Translations under genes and position numbers: made by a program | Part shown: positions 1 through 8,080 of the stretch, piece after piece | Layout of the letters: each line of letters starts with the position of its first letter | Position numbering within the stretch: the first letter of the stretch is position 1 | The notes under the pieces: model-generated | What the model was told of the DNA's origin: nothing | Databases searched by the model: none | What the model saw: only the letters and a program-made list of their open reading frames with translations | From: Nocardia sp. | Lineage (GTDB): Bacteria; Actinomycetota; Actinomycetes; Mycobacteriales; Mycobacteriaceae | Assembly: GCF_025465275.1 (NCBI RefSeq) | Contig: NZ_JAODNK010000086.1 | Span: forward strand, 85,524-149,523 | Reading direction: 5' to 3' | Length of the DNA: 64,000 nt

Positions 1-685
1 CATCCCGGTCCCCGGACGTCTCGGCGTTCCCGGCACGCAGTTCACGACTGCCGTCCCCGTCCGCGGGCTCAGTGAGCCACGGCGCCAGCACCTTCGAGGT
101 GGTCTCCTGGATTTTGCGTTGCAGCTGTTCGGGATCATCGATGGCCCCGGTCTGGAACAGCACGGTGAGCGCGCCCGAGACCGCGCCGACCACGGCACCG
201 ACCAGTGCCGCCGAACCCACTTCGTCGAGCTCCTCCGGGAAAGCTGCCCGCAAATGTTTGGCGATCTCCTGTTGCGCGGCCAACTGCGCATGGGCGGCAC
301 GCCCGCTCACCGCCGGCACGGTGCGCGAAACCTGTGCGCGCAGTACGGCGATCCGGGCGGGCAGGGTATCGCCGAGGTGAGCACCGGGATTGTCGCCGGC
401 CGCACGCAGCGCGCGCAACAGCACCTCGACCGGTCGTTCCCCCGGGCTGCGGGTGGCGATGGCTTGCGCCGCCGACTGCACCCGTTCGTCCGGTTCGGGG
501 AACAGCAGCTCCTCTTTACTGGCGAAGTAATTGAAGAAGGTCCGGGTCCCGACTTCGGCCGCTGCGGCGATATCGGCGACGGTGGTCGCGTCATAGCCTC
601 TGGCCTCGAATAGTTCGACGGCGGCCTCGAAAAGGGCGCGGCGGGTGCGTTCTCGTTTGCGGTCGCGAAGCGCTGATGGCGGCAC
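1..685 (-). CDS. TetR/AcrR family transcriptional regulator, C-terminus off window
   Basis: Reading the minus strand from a GTG at 685 gives a frame that stays open to the left edge; the ORF track misses it because no stop lies inside the window. The N-terminus has a classic TetR helix-turn-helix (ATTVADIAAAAEVGTRTFF, then FASKEEL, about residues 28-55). An Ala/Leu-rich helical ligand-binding domain follows. At least 228 codons are present, so the protein is nearly complete. It is divergent from tldD across a 180-bp gap and probably represses itself or a neighbour beyond the edge. The ligand is unknown. The family call is firm, the start less so. Confidence 0.85.
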   Translation of the reverse strand, partial: MPPSALRDRKRERTRRALFEAAVELFEARGYDATTVADIAAAAEVGTRTFFNYFASKEELLFPEPDERVQSAAQAIATRSPGERPVEVLLRALRAAGDNPGAHLGDTLPARIAVLRAQVSRTVPAVSGRAAHAQLAAQQEIAKHLRAAFPEELDEVGSAALVGAVVGAVSGALTVLFQTGAIDDPEQLQRKIQETTSKVLAPWLTEPADGDGSRELRAGNAETSGDRD

Positions 686-790
686 GCGGGCAGACGCTAC
701 GGCATTCGGGCGCGAAAACGCCGCATGTACTGGGCTTGTCGGGTGCGTTTCCTGGTGTGCTTCTTCGCACTTCGTGCATCGTTGCAGCGT

Positions 791-804
791 GTGCATGTTT
801 GCAC
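791..804. promoter_or_regulatory. Candidate TetR operator, short inverted repeat
   Basis: The gap between the TetR gene and tldD contains the perfect inverted repeat GTGCA-TGTT-TGCAC, embedded in a stretch with further GTGC motifs. Its place in a divergent promoter next to a TetR gene makes it a plausible operator. The arms are only 5 bp, so chance is not excluded. Confidence 0.35.
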
Positions 805-863
805 GGTGCGAATTCCATGGGGAGGCAGCGTGTTGTTGATCGACACCTACGGCACCCTCTAGC

Positions 864-2399
864 GTGGTCGGGGTGAGCATCGCAACCAAGGTCGTGGACG
901 AGCAGTTCCGCGCACTCCCCCTGGCAGCGCTTGCCGAGGCCGCTCTGTCGGCGGCGCGCGCGGCCGGGGCCGACTATGCCGATCTGCGGGTGCATCGACT
1001 TGTGCAGCAGTCCATCCGATTGCGTGACGGCCGGGTCGAATCGGTGCGCGACAGCACCGATCTCGGCTTCGCGGTGCGGGTGATCGTCGACGGCACCTGG
1101 GGTTTCGCCTCGCATGCCGACCTCACTCCGGAGGCGGCCGTTGAGGTCGCCCGGCGCGCCGTGACGGTTGCCAGCACATTGCGGGCCCTGAACCGCGAGC
1201 GTGTCGAGCTGGCCGACGAGCCCCGCTACGTCGACGCCGAATACGTGTCCGCCTACGACGTCGACCCCTTCGCGGTCCCGACACAGGACAAAGTGGCACT
1301 GCTGCTGGACTATTCGGAACGGCTCAAAGCCGCCGACGGCGTGGATCACGTGACGGCAACCGTGCTGCAGGTCAAGGAGCAGACCTTCTACGCCGACACA
1401 CTCGGCTCACGCATCACCCAGCAGCGGGTGCGACTGCATCCGCAATTGGAAGCCATCACCGTCGATCCATCAGCGGGCGTGTTCGAAACCATGCGCACCC
1501 TCGCCGCCCCGGCCGGGCGCGGCTGGGAGTACGTCACCGGCGCCGACGGAACCTGGGACTGGCACAGCGAACTCGCGCAGATCCCGGAGTGGCTGGCCGA
1601 GAAGGTGAAGGCCCCCACCGTCACCGCCGGCGCCACCGATCTGGTCATCGACCCGACCAATCTGTGGCTGACCATCCACGAATCCATCGGCCACGCCACC
1701 GAGTACGACCGCGCCATCGGCTACGAATCCGCCTACGCCGGAACCTCCTTCGCCACCCCCGACCAGCTGGGCACCCTGCGCTACGGCACCCCGATCATGC
1801 ATGTGACCGGCGACCGCACCCAGGAGCACGGCCTGGCCAGCATCGGCTGGGACGACGAGGGCGTGGCCGGGCAACGCTGGGATCTGGTACGCGACGGCAC
1901 TCTGGTCGGATATCAACTGGATCGGGTGTTCGCACCGCGACTCGGCCTGGAGCGTTCCAACGGCTGCTCCTACGCCGACTCCGCACACCATGTGCCGATC
2001 CAGCGCATGGCCAATGTGTCACTGCAACCCGATCCCGAGCGCGATACCTCGACCACCGAGCTCATCTCCCGGGTGCAGGACGGCATCTACATCGTCGGCG
2101 ACAAGTCCTGGTCGATCGATATGCAGCGCTACAACTTCCAGTTCACCGGCCAGCGCTTCTTCCGCATCCGCAATGGCGAGCTCGCCGGGCAGCTGCGGGA
2201 TGTCGCATACCAGGCCACCACCACCGACTTCTGGGGATCCATGGAGGCCGTCGGCGGCCCGTCCACCTGGCAGCTCGGCGGCGCGTTCAATTGCGGTAAG
2301 GCGCAGCCCGGCCAGGTGGCGGCGGTCTCGCACGGCTGCCCATCAGTCCTGGTGCGCGGCATCAATATTCTCAATACCCGCGCCGAAGCCGGGCAGTGA
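864..2399 (+). CDS. tldD: TldD family metalloprotease
   Basis: This is the large subunit of the TldD/TldE (PmbA) zinc protease family, which forms a heterodimer that degrades unfolded or modified peptides; E. coli TldD/E matures microcin B17 and degrades CcdA. The 511-residue length fits the family. The zinc motif HESIGHATE (HExxxH) lies near residue 270, followed by the conserved glycine-rich C-terminal beta domain with CSYADSAHH and HGCPSVLVRG. The GTG at 864 is taken as start; the in-frame GTG at 873 is an equal alternative, since neither has a clear ribosome site. pmbA follows after 16 bp, so the two are almost certainly co-transcribed. Confidence 0.93.
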   Translation: MVGVSIATKVVDEQFRALPLAALAEAALSAARAAGADYADLRVHRLVQQSIRLRDGRVESVRDSTDLGFAVRVIVDGTWGFASHADLTPEAAVEVARRAVTVASTLRALNRERVELADEPRYVDAEYVSAYDVDPFAVPTQDKVALLLDYSERLKAADGVDHVTATVLQVKEQTFYADTLGSRITQQRVRLHPQLEAITVDPSAGVFETMRTLAAPAGRGWEYVTGADGTWDWHSELAQIPEWLAEKVKAPTVTAGATDLVIDPTNLWLTIHESIGHATEYDRAIGYESAYAGTSFATPDQLGTLRYGTPIMHVTGDRTQEHGLASIGWDDEGVAGQRWDLVRDGTLVGYQLDRVFAPRLGLERSNGCSYADSAHHVPIQRMANVSLQPDPERDTSTTELISRVQDGIYIVGDKSWSIDMQRYNFQFTGQRFFRIRNGELAGQLRDVAYQATTTDFWGSMEAVGGPSTWQLGGAFNCGKAQPGQVAAVSHGCPSVLVRGINILNTRAEAGQ

Positions 2400-2415
2400 G
2401 GAAAGGACCGACACG

Positions 2416-3819
2416 ATGAGCGTGCTCCCCGCCCCCGAAGTAGTCGAACGCGCGCTGCGATCCTCGCACGCCGACGAAGCCGTGGTCATAGTCACCGACG
2501 CGCACGAGGCGTCGCTGCGCTGGGCCGGAAATTCCATGACCACCAACGGTTCCTCGATCGCGCGGGACTGGGCGGTGGTGTCGGTGCTGCGCGACGGCTC
2601 CGGCGCGGCCCGCGTCGGCAGTGTCAGTTCCACGAGTGTGGACCCGGGCGATATCGAGGCCGTGGTGCGCGCCAGTGAAGAGGCCGCCCGCACCGCCGAA
2701 CCGGCGCGCGATGCCATGCCGCTGCTCGATCCGCAGACCGTCGACACCGCGACGCTGGACTCGGCGCTGGAGTGGGACGGCCCGCCCGGCGCCACCGATA
2801 TCTCCGTATTCGCCGAGCTGGCACGCGATCTCGCGCCCGGCTTCGACGGCGCCGATCAGCTCTACGGTTTCGCCCATCACCAGGTGCACTCCACCTGGCT
2901 GGGCACCTCGACCGGTATTCGGCGGCGCTGGGTGCAGCCGACCGGATCGGCGGAGATCAATGGCAAGCGCGGATCGGGCGACGAGTTGGCCAGCGCCTGG
3001 GTCGGCACCGGCACCGGCGACTTCCAGAATGTGGATGTGCCAGGGCTACTCGCCGAACTGTCGCGCCGGCTCGATTGGAGCAAGCGCCGGGTGGATCTGC
3101 CCGCCGGTCGCTACGAGACGCTGCTGCCGCCTTCCGCCGTCGCCGATCTCATGATCTATCTGGCCTGGACCATGGAGGGCCGCGGCGCGCACGAGGGCCA
3201 TACGGCGCTCTCCCGCGCGGGCGGTACGCGAATCGGTGAGCGGCTCAGCGATATTCCACTGACCCTCTACTCCGATCCGAGCGCGGCCGGGCTGGAGTAC
3301 CGCCCGTTCGTGGCCACTCCCGCGTCCTCGGAGTCGCTGTCGGTCTTCGACAACGGCCTGAGCGCACAGCGTGCCGACTGGGTGCGCGACGGTGTGATCG
3401 AATCGCTGGTCTACCCGCGCGCCACCGCCGCCGAATTCGATGCTCCCGTCACGCTTCCCGGTGAGAACCTGCTCATGACCGGTGGTAGCGACGCGTCGCT
3501 CGCGGAGATGATCGCGAACACCGAACGCGGACTACTGCTCACCTGCCTCTGGTACATCCGCGAGGTGGATCCGGCGACCCTGCTGCTGACCGGTCTCACC
3601 CGGGACGGCGTCTACCTGGTCGAGAACGGTGAGGTCACCGCGGCGGTCAATAACTTCCGCTTCAACGAATCACCGCTGGATCTGCTGCGCCGGGTGAGCG
3701 AGGCGGGCCGCACCGAGATCACTCTCCCCCGCGAATGGAAGGACTGGTTCACCCGCACGGCCATGCCCGCCCTGCGCATCCCGGACTTCCACATGTCCTC
3801 GGTCAGCCGGGCGACGTAG
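2416..3819 (+). CDS. pmbA: TldE/PmbA family metalloprotease partner
   Basis: This is the partner subunit of TldD. The ORF track opens the frame at 1990, but that extension overlaps tldD; the ATG at 2416 lies 16 bp after the tldD stop, behind GAAAGGA, and gives 467 residues, the usual size. No HExxxH motif is present, as expected for TldE, whose role is to complete the active chamber while TldD carries the zinc. Conserved stretches include the central TALSRAGGTRIG and the C-terminal LLTCLWYIREVDP. The last 17 bp overlap the 3' end of the convergent MerR gene. Confidence 0.9.
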   Translation: MSVLPAPEVVERALRSSHADEAVVIVTDAHEASLRWAGNSMTTNGSSIARDWAVVSVLRDGSGAARVGSVSSTSVDPGDIEAVVRASEEAARTAEPARDAMPLLDPQTVDTATLDSALEWDGPPGATDISVFAELARDLAPGFDGADQLYGFAHHQVHSTWLGTSTGIRRRWVQPTGSAEINGKRGSGDELASAWVGTGTGDFQNVDVPGLLAELSRRLDWSKRRVDLPAGRYETLLPPSAVADLMIYLAWTMEGRGAHEGHTALSRAGGTRIGERLSDIPLTLYSDPSAAGLEYRPFVATPASSESLSVFDNGLSAQRADWVRDGVIESLVYPRATAAEFDAPVTLPGENLLMTGGSDASLAEMIANTERGLLLTCLWYIREVDPATLLLTGLTRDGVYLVENGEVTAAVNNFRFNESPLDLLRRVSEAGRTEITLPREWKDWFTRTAMPALRIPDFHMSSVSRAT

Positions 3820-4213
3820 CACCGACGGGAGTCTGCGATTCCGCTTCCACGCGGCGCACTTCCGCGACGTACCGGGCGACGGCGTCGCGATTACGTTCCA
3901 GGATGTGGATGCGCTCGGTCATGCGGTCGCGCTCGAGTTCGAGGGTGGCCAGCATTTCGGGAGTGGCGTCGAAGGAGTGGATGGCCCGGGGCGTGAGCAG
4001 GCACGGCAGGATCTGCTTGATGATCCGCGTGGGCAGCCCGGCTGCCAGCATGCCGCGGATCTGCAAAACCCTGTCGACCAGTGCGTCGTCATAGTCGCGG
4101 TAGCCGTTGGCCTCCCGGTCGGAGAAGATCAGACCCTGCTCCTCGTAGTACCGCAGCAGGCGGCGCGAGGTTTCCGTGCGCTGTGACAGCTCGCCGATTC
4201 GCATGTAACCCAC
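3803..4213 (-). CDS. MerR family transcriptional regulator
   Basis: A small (136 aa) MerR-type activator/repressor. The winged helix begins MRIGELSQRTETSRRLLRYY and is followed by a GYRDYD wing signature; a long coiled-coil dimerisation helix (about residues 85-128) follows. The short C-terminus has one Cys (LPCLLT), so there is no obvious metal or redox cluster and the inducer cannot be named. The start may be the ATG at 4213 or, better matching the family, the in-frame ATG at 4204. Its 3' end overlaps pmbA tail to tail. A candidate MerR-type promoter lies just upstream. Confidence 0.88.
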   Translation of the reverse strand: MGYMRIGELSQRTETSRRLLRYYEEQGLIFSDREANGYRDYDDALVDRVLQIRGMLAAGLPTRIIKQILPCLLTPRAIHSFDATPEMLATLELERDRMTERIHILERNRDAVARYVAEVRRVEAESQTPVGATSPG

Positions 4214-4231
4214 ATCTCACTCATCCGGCCC

Positions 4232-4262
4232 TTGACCCTCACATCAGTGTAAGGGTTTCAGT
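4232..4262. promoter_or_regulatory. Candidate MerR-type promoter/operator with 19-bp spacer
   Basis: Twenty bases upstream of the merR start is the imperfect palindrome CCCTnACA-N4-TGTnAGGG (4236-4255). On the plus strand it lies within TTGACC-N19-TTCAGT, the lengthened 19-bp spacer typical of promoters twisted open by MerR proteins. The minus strand offers CTGAAA at a similar place, so autoregulation is the simplest reading. Confidence 0.5.
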
Positions 4263-4309
4263 ATTCCTTTGTGACACACACGAAGTCGTCTACGAAGGAA
4301 GACTGTGTG

Positions 4310-4332
4310 CTCGGCGAGATGACCTCGCCGAG
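4310..4332 (-). terminator. Hairpin terminator after the glycosyltransferase operon
   Basis: A perfect 9-bp stem CTCGGCGAG / CTCGCCGAG with a 5-nt loop lies 10 bp after the glycosyltransferase stop codon. The U-run is weak (TCTTCCTT), as is usual for actinobacterial terminators. Confidence 0.65.
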
Positions 4333-4341
4333 CGCACGTCG

Positions 4342-5592
4342 TCAGACCTTCCGGACCGCGGCGAGTTGTGCTTCGATGATTTTCACCGCTGCGCCGACGC
4401 CGTCCTCCTCGGCGATAAGGGCTGCCAATCGAGTCGCGTTGCCGCGGAGGGTGGTATCGGTGATCGCGATGCGGATCGCCGCGGCGAGATTGTCCACGGA
4501 CAGTTTCGGATGCGGGATGGTCGCGGCGCTGACACCGAGCGCGGCCAGGCGCTCGGCCCAGAACGGCTGGTCCGAATAGACCGGTACGGCGATCGCGGGC
4601 ACCCCGGCGCGGATCCCCGCGGCGGTTGTGCCTGCGCCACAATGATGTACGACCGCGGACATGTGCGGGAACAGCCACTCGTGCGGGACCTCGCCGATGG
4701 TCATCAAGTCGTCGCCGCTCACATCCAGCTGCAACCAGCCCGCCTGCACGATCCCGCGCACACCCGCCTGCCGGAGCGCCTCGCCCACGATCTTCGATAC
4801 CCGCGCACTGTGTTCGGCGCTGCCGACCATGCTGCCGAACCCGACGAATACCGGCGGCGCTCCGGCCTTCAGAAACTCCGCCAGATCAGCGGGCGGTTCC
4901 CAATCCGTGGGCCGGGGCGGCCACCAGTAGCCGGTCACCTCCAGGCCCGGCCGCCAATCCGTGGGCCGCGGCGCCACATTCGGCGAATAGCCGTGCAGCA
5001 CCAGCCATTGCGCGGCCGTCCGGCGACGGCGAAGTTCCCGCATGGAGACCTCCGGCAGGCCCAACTCGCGGCGGAAACCCGCGACGACCCCGCCGAAAAC
5101 ACGATCGATGATCCACGCGCCGATCCCTGCGGCCCACCGGTTGCCGGTTGCGCCGAGGGAAACCGCGCCCATCGAGGCAGGTGGGTGGTCACCGGTCGAG
5201 GACATCGGCTGGAAGCGCAGCCCGATGGCCGGAATGCCCTTGGCCTCCGCGAGCGCGAAGCCCGCGAACTCGGTCAATTGCGCAAGCAGCAGCAGATCGG
5301 CGGGTTCGTCGCGCAGGGCCGCGATCATGCCCTCCCCCATGCCCCGGACACCGCGGGGGGAAGCGAACTTCCACCCGGCCTTCCGCTTGTCGACATCGGG
5401 ATCGGTCATATCAACATCGACATTGGTGTCCATCTCCCGGAATTCGAGGCCGCATCCGGTGATCAGGTCGGCGAAGACCGAATGCGCGGCCACCACAACC
5501 TCGTGCCCGACCTCCCGCAATCGCAGTCCGAGACCGGTCAGCGGCGCGATATCACCGCGGCTGCCGATGCCGGCCATAATGATCCTGCTCAT
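4342..5592 (-). CDS. MGT-type glycosyltransferase (UDP/NDP-sugar, GT1-like)
   Basis: A GT-B fold glycosyltransferase of the macroside/rhamnosyltransferase type (416 aa). The N-terminal acceptor domain opens MSRIIMAGIGSRGDIAPLTG; the C-terminal donor domain has VFVGFGSM and HHCGAGTTAAGIRAGVP, the His/Gly-rich sugar-nucleotide signature, then PVYSDQPFWAERL. The ATG at 5592 overlaps the stop of the condensation-domain gene by 4 bp (ATGA), so translation is coupled. Homologues glycosylate glycopeptidolipids, macrolides or small lipids; the acceptor here is unknown. It is the last gene of a four-gene operon and is followed by a hairpin. The ORF-track extension to 5790 is a shadow. Confidence 0.88.
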   Translation of the reverse strand: MSRIIMAGIGSRGDIAPLTGLGLRLREVGHEVVVAAHSVFADLITGCGLEFREMDTNVDVDMTDPDVDKRKAGWKFASPRGVRGMGEGMIAALRDEPADLLLLAQLTEFAGFALAEAKGIPAIGLRFQPMSSTGDHPPASMGAVSLGATGNRWAAGIGAWIIDRVFGGVVAGFRRELGLPEVSMRELRRRRTAAQWLVLHGYSPNVAPRPTDWRPGLEVTGYWWPPRPTDWEPPADLAEFLKAGAPPVFVGFGSMVGSAEHSARVSKIVGEALRQAGVRGIVQAGWLQLDVSGDDLMTIGEVPHEWLFPHMSAVVHHCGAGTTAAGIRAGVPAIAVPVYSDQPFWAERLAALGVSAATIPHPKLSVDNLAAAIRIAITDTTLRGNATRLAALIAEEDGVGAAVKIIEAQLAAVRKV

Positions 5593-6860
5593 GCCACCTC
5601 CACCGTTCCGATAATCGACAACCACTGCGCCACAATCTCTTTCACCCGATCGATGCCGATACCGCCGGTCGGCGAGTGCACCGAGTAGTGCACGCGCCGG
5701 ACACCGTCGTTCTGGCTCGCGCCGAGGAACATGCTCAGATCGAACACCGTGAGGCGCGCCTGCTCGCGGGAGTGCGCGCCCGGAATCCACACGCCGACAT
5801 CACCGAGGAAGTTGAAGTAGAACTTCGGGAAGTTGAATTCGATGAGCCGCGACCAGCTCTCGGGGTGATGCCAGAACAGCAGCGTGAAATCCTCCGGATT
5901 CTCCGGGTAGGTGGCAATCGCATCGCGCATGCGGTCGCTGTGACTGCCTGCCACCGGTCGCACCAGCCAGGGGTAATCGTCCGAGAGCCAGGCGACGGTC
6001 CGGCCGAGGTCGGTCCCCGGACGGAGCCGGCTGTAGCGGCCGTGCTTCTGCACCTGCACGGGCCGCGCGACACCGGTGACATCCTCGATCGCCAAACCCA
6101 GTGCCACGAGCAGAATCCGGGTGTAGGAACAGTCCAGCGCCGTGGGCAGTTCATCGAGCAACCGTTCCGCGACAGCACCTTCGATCACGCCGTCCAGGAA
6201 TGCGGATTCGGGTGCGGCGGGCCGGGTCTCGATATTGGGTTCGCTATCGGAGGCGCCGACCCAGTAGTCCACATCGGCGGCACGTGTGAGCGCGTACTCG
6301 TCCAGGAAAGCAGCCCAGTCCGAGCCGGTCGTCTGCTCCGGCGCCAGCGCAATGGTCTCGCCCGCTTCCCATTGCCGCACATAGGTCGCGACGTCGTCCC
6401 ACATCACCCACATGGCGACGCCGTCGATGGCGATGTGGTGAATGGTGAGCAGCAGAATATTGACATCCGTCGACCGGGTGAGCAGCGCCGCGGTCACGAG
6501 CTTGCCCGAGGGCGGGTCGAGCCGCAGATTACTCTTGGCGGTCTCCTCCTCCATCAACTGCGGCAGCAGGTTGTGGTCCAGATTCTCGATATCGACGGTC
6601 CGCACATCGATTCTGGCGGTATCGATCTCGCCGCCGGATGCGGGCTCGATGAGGCAGGTGGCCTCCATCCCGTAGCTGTAGCGGCTGCGCAGCGACTCGT
6701 GATTGTCCATGAGCGCATTGATCAGATGCTGCGCCTGTTCCAATCCCATGGAGACCGGAACGGGGCAGGGGATGGTGATCCCGAACAGGGCCGGATTCGG
6801 ATCCCACATCAGGAACTTCTTGGCGGCGGCGGTCAGCCGCCCGGGGCGCAGGTCTGTCAT
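5589..6860 (-). CDS. Stand-alone condensation-domain protein (acyltransferase-like)
   Basis: A free-standing NRPS-type condensation/PapA-like acyltransferase domain (423 aa). The active-site motif HHIAIDG (HHxxxDG) is intact at about residues 145-151, and a C-terminal NFLGDVG segment resembles the domain's latch/floor region. No adenylation or carrier domain is attached or nearby, so it should act in trans on a CoA- or carrier-bound acyl group. The ATG at 6860 has a CGAGGAC ribosome site and sits 11 bp after the acetyltransferase stop; the ORF-track start at 7211 overlaps that gene. Family members esterify or amidate lipids, sugars or amino-acid conjugates. The substrate is not predictable. 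Confidence 0.8.
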   Translation of the reverse strand: MTDLRPGRLTAAAKKFLMWDPNPALFGITIPCPVPVSMGLEQAQHLINALMDNHESLRSRYSYGMEATCLIEPASGGEIDTARIDVRTVDIENLDHNLLPQLMEEETAKSNLRLDPPSGKLVTAALLTRSTDVNILLLTIHHIAIDGVAMWVMWDDVATYVRQWEAGETIALAPEQTTGSDWAAFLDEYALTRAADVDYWVGASDSEPNIETRPAAPESAFLDGVIEGAVAERLLDELPTALDCSYTRILLVALGLAIEDVTGVARPVQVQKHGRYSRLRPGTDLGRTVAWLSDDYPWLVRPVAGSHSDRMRDAIATYPENPEDFTLLFWHHPESWSRLIEFNFPKFYFNFLGDVGVWIPGAHSREQARLTVFDLSMFLGASQNDGVRRVHYSVHSPTGGIGIDRVKEIVAQWLSIIGTVEVA

Positions 6861-6871
6861 GAATGTCCTCG

Positions 6872-8080
6872 TCAGAAGGGGGTGATATTGAAAGGCCGCC
6901 GAGTCGGGACCAATGCCTGATCCAGGGCCGCGACCGCACCGGCGGTGAGCTCCTCGATCCGTCCGGCGCGGTGCAGTTCCAGTGGCGTATGCGCACCGAA
7001 GTAGCTGCTGGCGAGCTCGACCGGGCCGAGGCGCAGGTCCGCCTGGGCGTCGCCGGGCGCAGGTTCCCAGCTGCCCTGACCATCGGTGATGTCGAGGAGG
7101 AACAGGCCCGGGCTCATGCCGTACGGATCGTCGACCCGTATCACGCCGTGGAAGTCCGCGCGATAGGTGCGCAGCCGGAAGGCCTTGGCGGCCTTCAGGA
7201 TCCACATCCATACGCCGGTGTCGACCCCGGTCACCGCGGCGACCCGCGGATCCTCCAGCAGTAGCGGTGTCGGATCGTCCACCGCGGTGTCCATCCGGAC
7301 CTCGTTGTATTCGCCGTGTCCCAGCAGGCAGCGCAGCAGTTCGCGGTGCGCGGCGACAGTGAGCACGCAGAAATCACGCACCAGCACGGTATCCCCGACA
7401 AGATCGAACACCACATAGCCGTCCGGATGGACGATCACGCACGACTGGTCGTCGAAGGTTGCGGGCCAGAAGAATTCACCACGACTCAGGGCCGCCGGAA
7501 TGGACTGCTGCCAGCGATCGTAGATCTCCCGCAGGCGCGGGCGGGCCGCACTGGGGCGCAGCTCCCGCACCAGGGCCGAATCATCGCCGCCCGCACGCAG
7601 TTTCGCGCGCCGGCGGTCGATGCGCAGATGCCGGGTATGACTGGCCACCCCGACCGCGCCGTAATTGCCGCCCGGTCCCGGCATGGCGGCGAAGACGTCC
7701 GCACCGGTCTCCAGCGCGATGTACATCATCTCGGCCTGGATCTTGGAGTACAGCCCGCGCTTCTGATGAGTGGTGGCGACCATGCCCTGCGCACACGCCG
7801 CGACCTGCAGTTGTGCGCCGCCGGGCACCGTGGTGCTCATCCGGATCACCGAGCCGGTGCCGACGATGAACGGCGCGTCCGGATCCGAAACATCCTCGGC
7901 CACAATGATATCGGTGAGCAGGAACTGCTGTTTCCAGCTCTCGAAGTCCTTGGTACGCACACCGCCGAAAGCGCGGGAGTAGCAGTCACGCAGGGCATCC
8001 CAATCGTCCTCGCGGGCCCGGCGGATGATCAGGCCGTCAACGGCGAGGCCCTCCCGGTAGGACATGAGCTCGGAAATCAT
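6872..8080 (-). CDS. Eis-like GNAT N-acetyltransferase
   Basis: A 402-residue three-part protein of the Eis (enhanced intracellular survival) family: N-terminal GNAT (IRRAREDDWDALRDCYSRAF), a central GNAT-like region and a C-terminal sterol-carrier-like domain. The acetyl-CoA loop TTHQKRGLYSK fits the GNAT pyrophosphate site. The chain ends in a free phenylalanine (NITPF); in mycobacterial Eis the C-terminal carboxylate is the catalytic base, so this ending supports the assignment. Eis enzymes multi-acetylate amines, including aminoglycosides. Here the gene overlaps the oxidoreductase upstream (ATGA, 8077-8080) and precedes the condensation-domain gene, so a biosynthetic amine substrate is at least as likely as resistance. 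Confidence 0.85.
   Translation of the reverse strand: MISELMSYREGLAVDGLIIRRAREDDWDALRDCYSRAFGGVRTKDFESWKQQFLLTDIIVAEDVSDPDAPFIVGTGSVIRMSTTVPGGAQLQVAACAQGMVATTHQKRGLYSKIQAEMMYIALETGADVFAAMPGPGGNYGAVGVASHTRHLRIDRRRAKLRAGGDDSALVRELRPSAARPRLREIYDRWQQSIPAALSRGEFFWPATFDDQSCVIVHPDGYVVFDLVGDTVLVRDFCVLTVAAHRELLRCLLGHGEYNEVRMDTAVDDPTPLLLEDPRVAAVTGVDTGVWMWILKAAKAFRLRTYRADFHGVIRVDDPYGMSPGLFLLDITDGQGSWEPAPGDAQADLRLGPVELASSYFGAHTPLELHRAGRIEELTAGAVAALDQALVPTRRPFNITPF

Noticed and set aside
591-1349. 252-residue minus-strand ORF opposite the start of tldD
   Set aside because: Crosses a divergent promoter and a real TetR frame; no domain.
4081-5688. 535-residue plus-strand ORF opposite the glycosyltransferase
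   Set aside because: Shadow; no domain, Arg/His-rich, and it crosses the terminator hairpin.
5676-6920. 414-residue plus-strand ORF opposite the condensation-domain gene
   Set aside because: Shadow; the minus-strand HHIAIDG protein is the real product.
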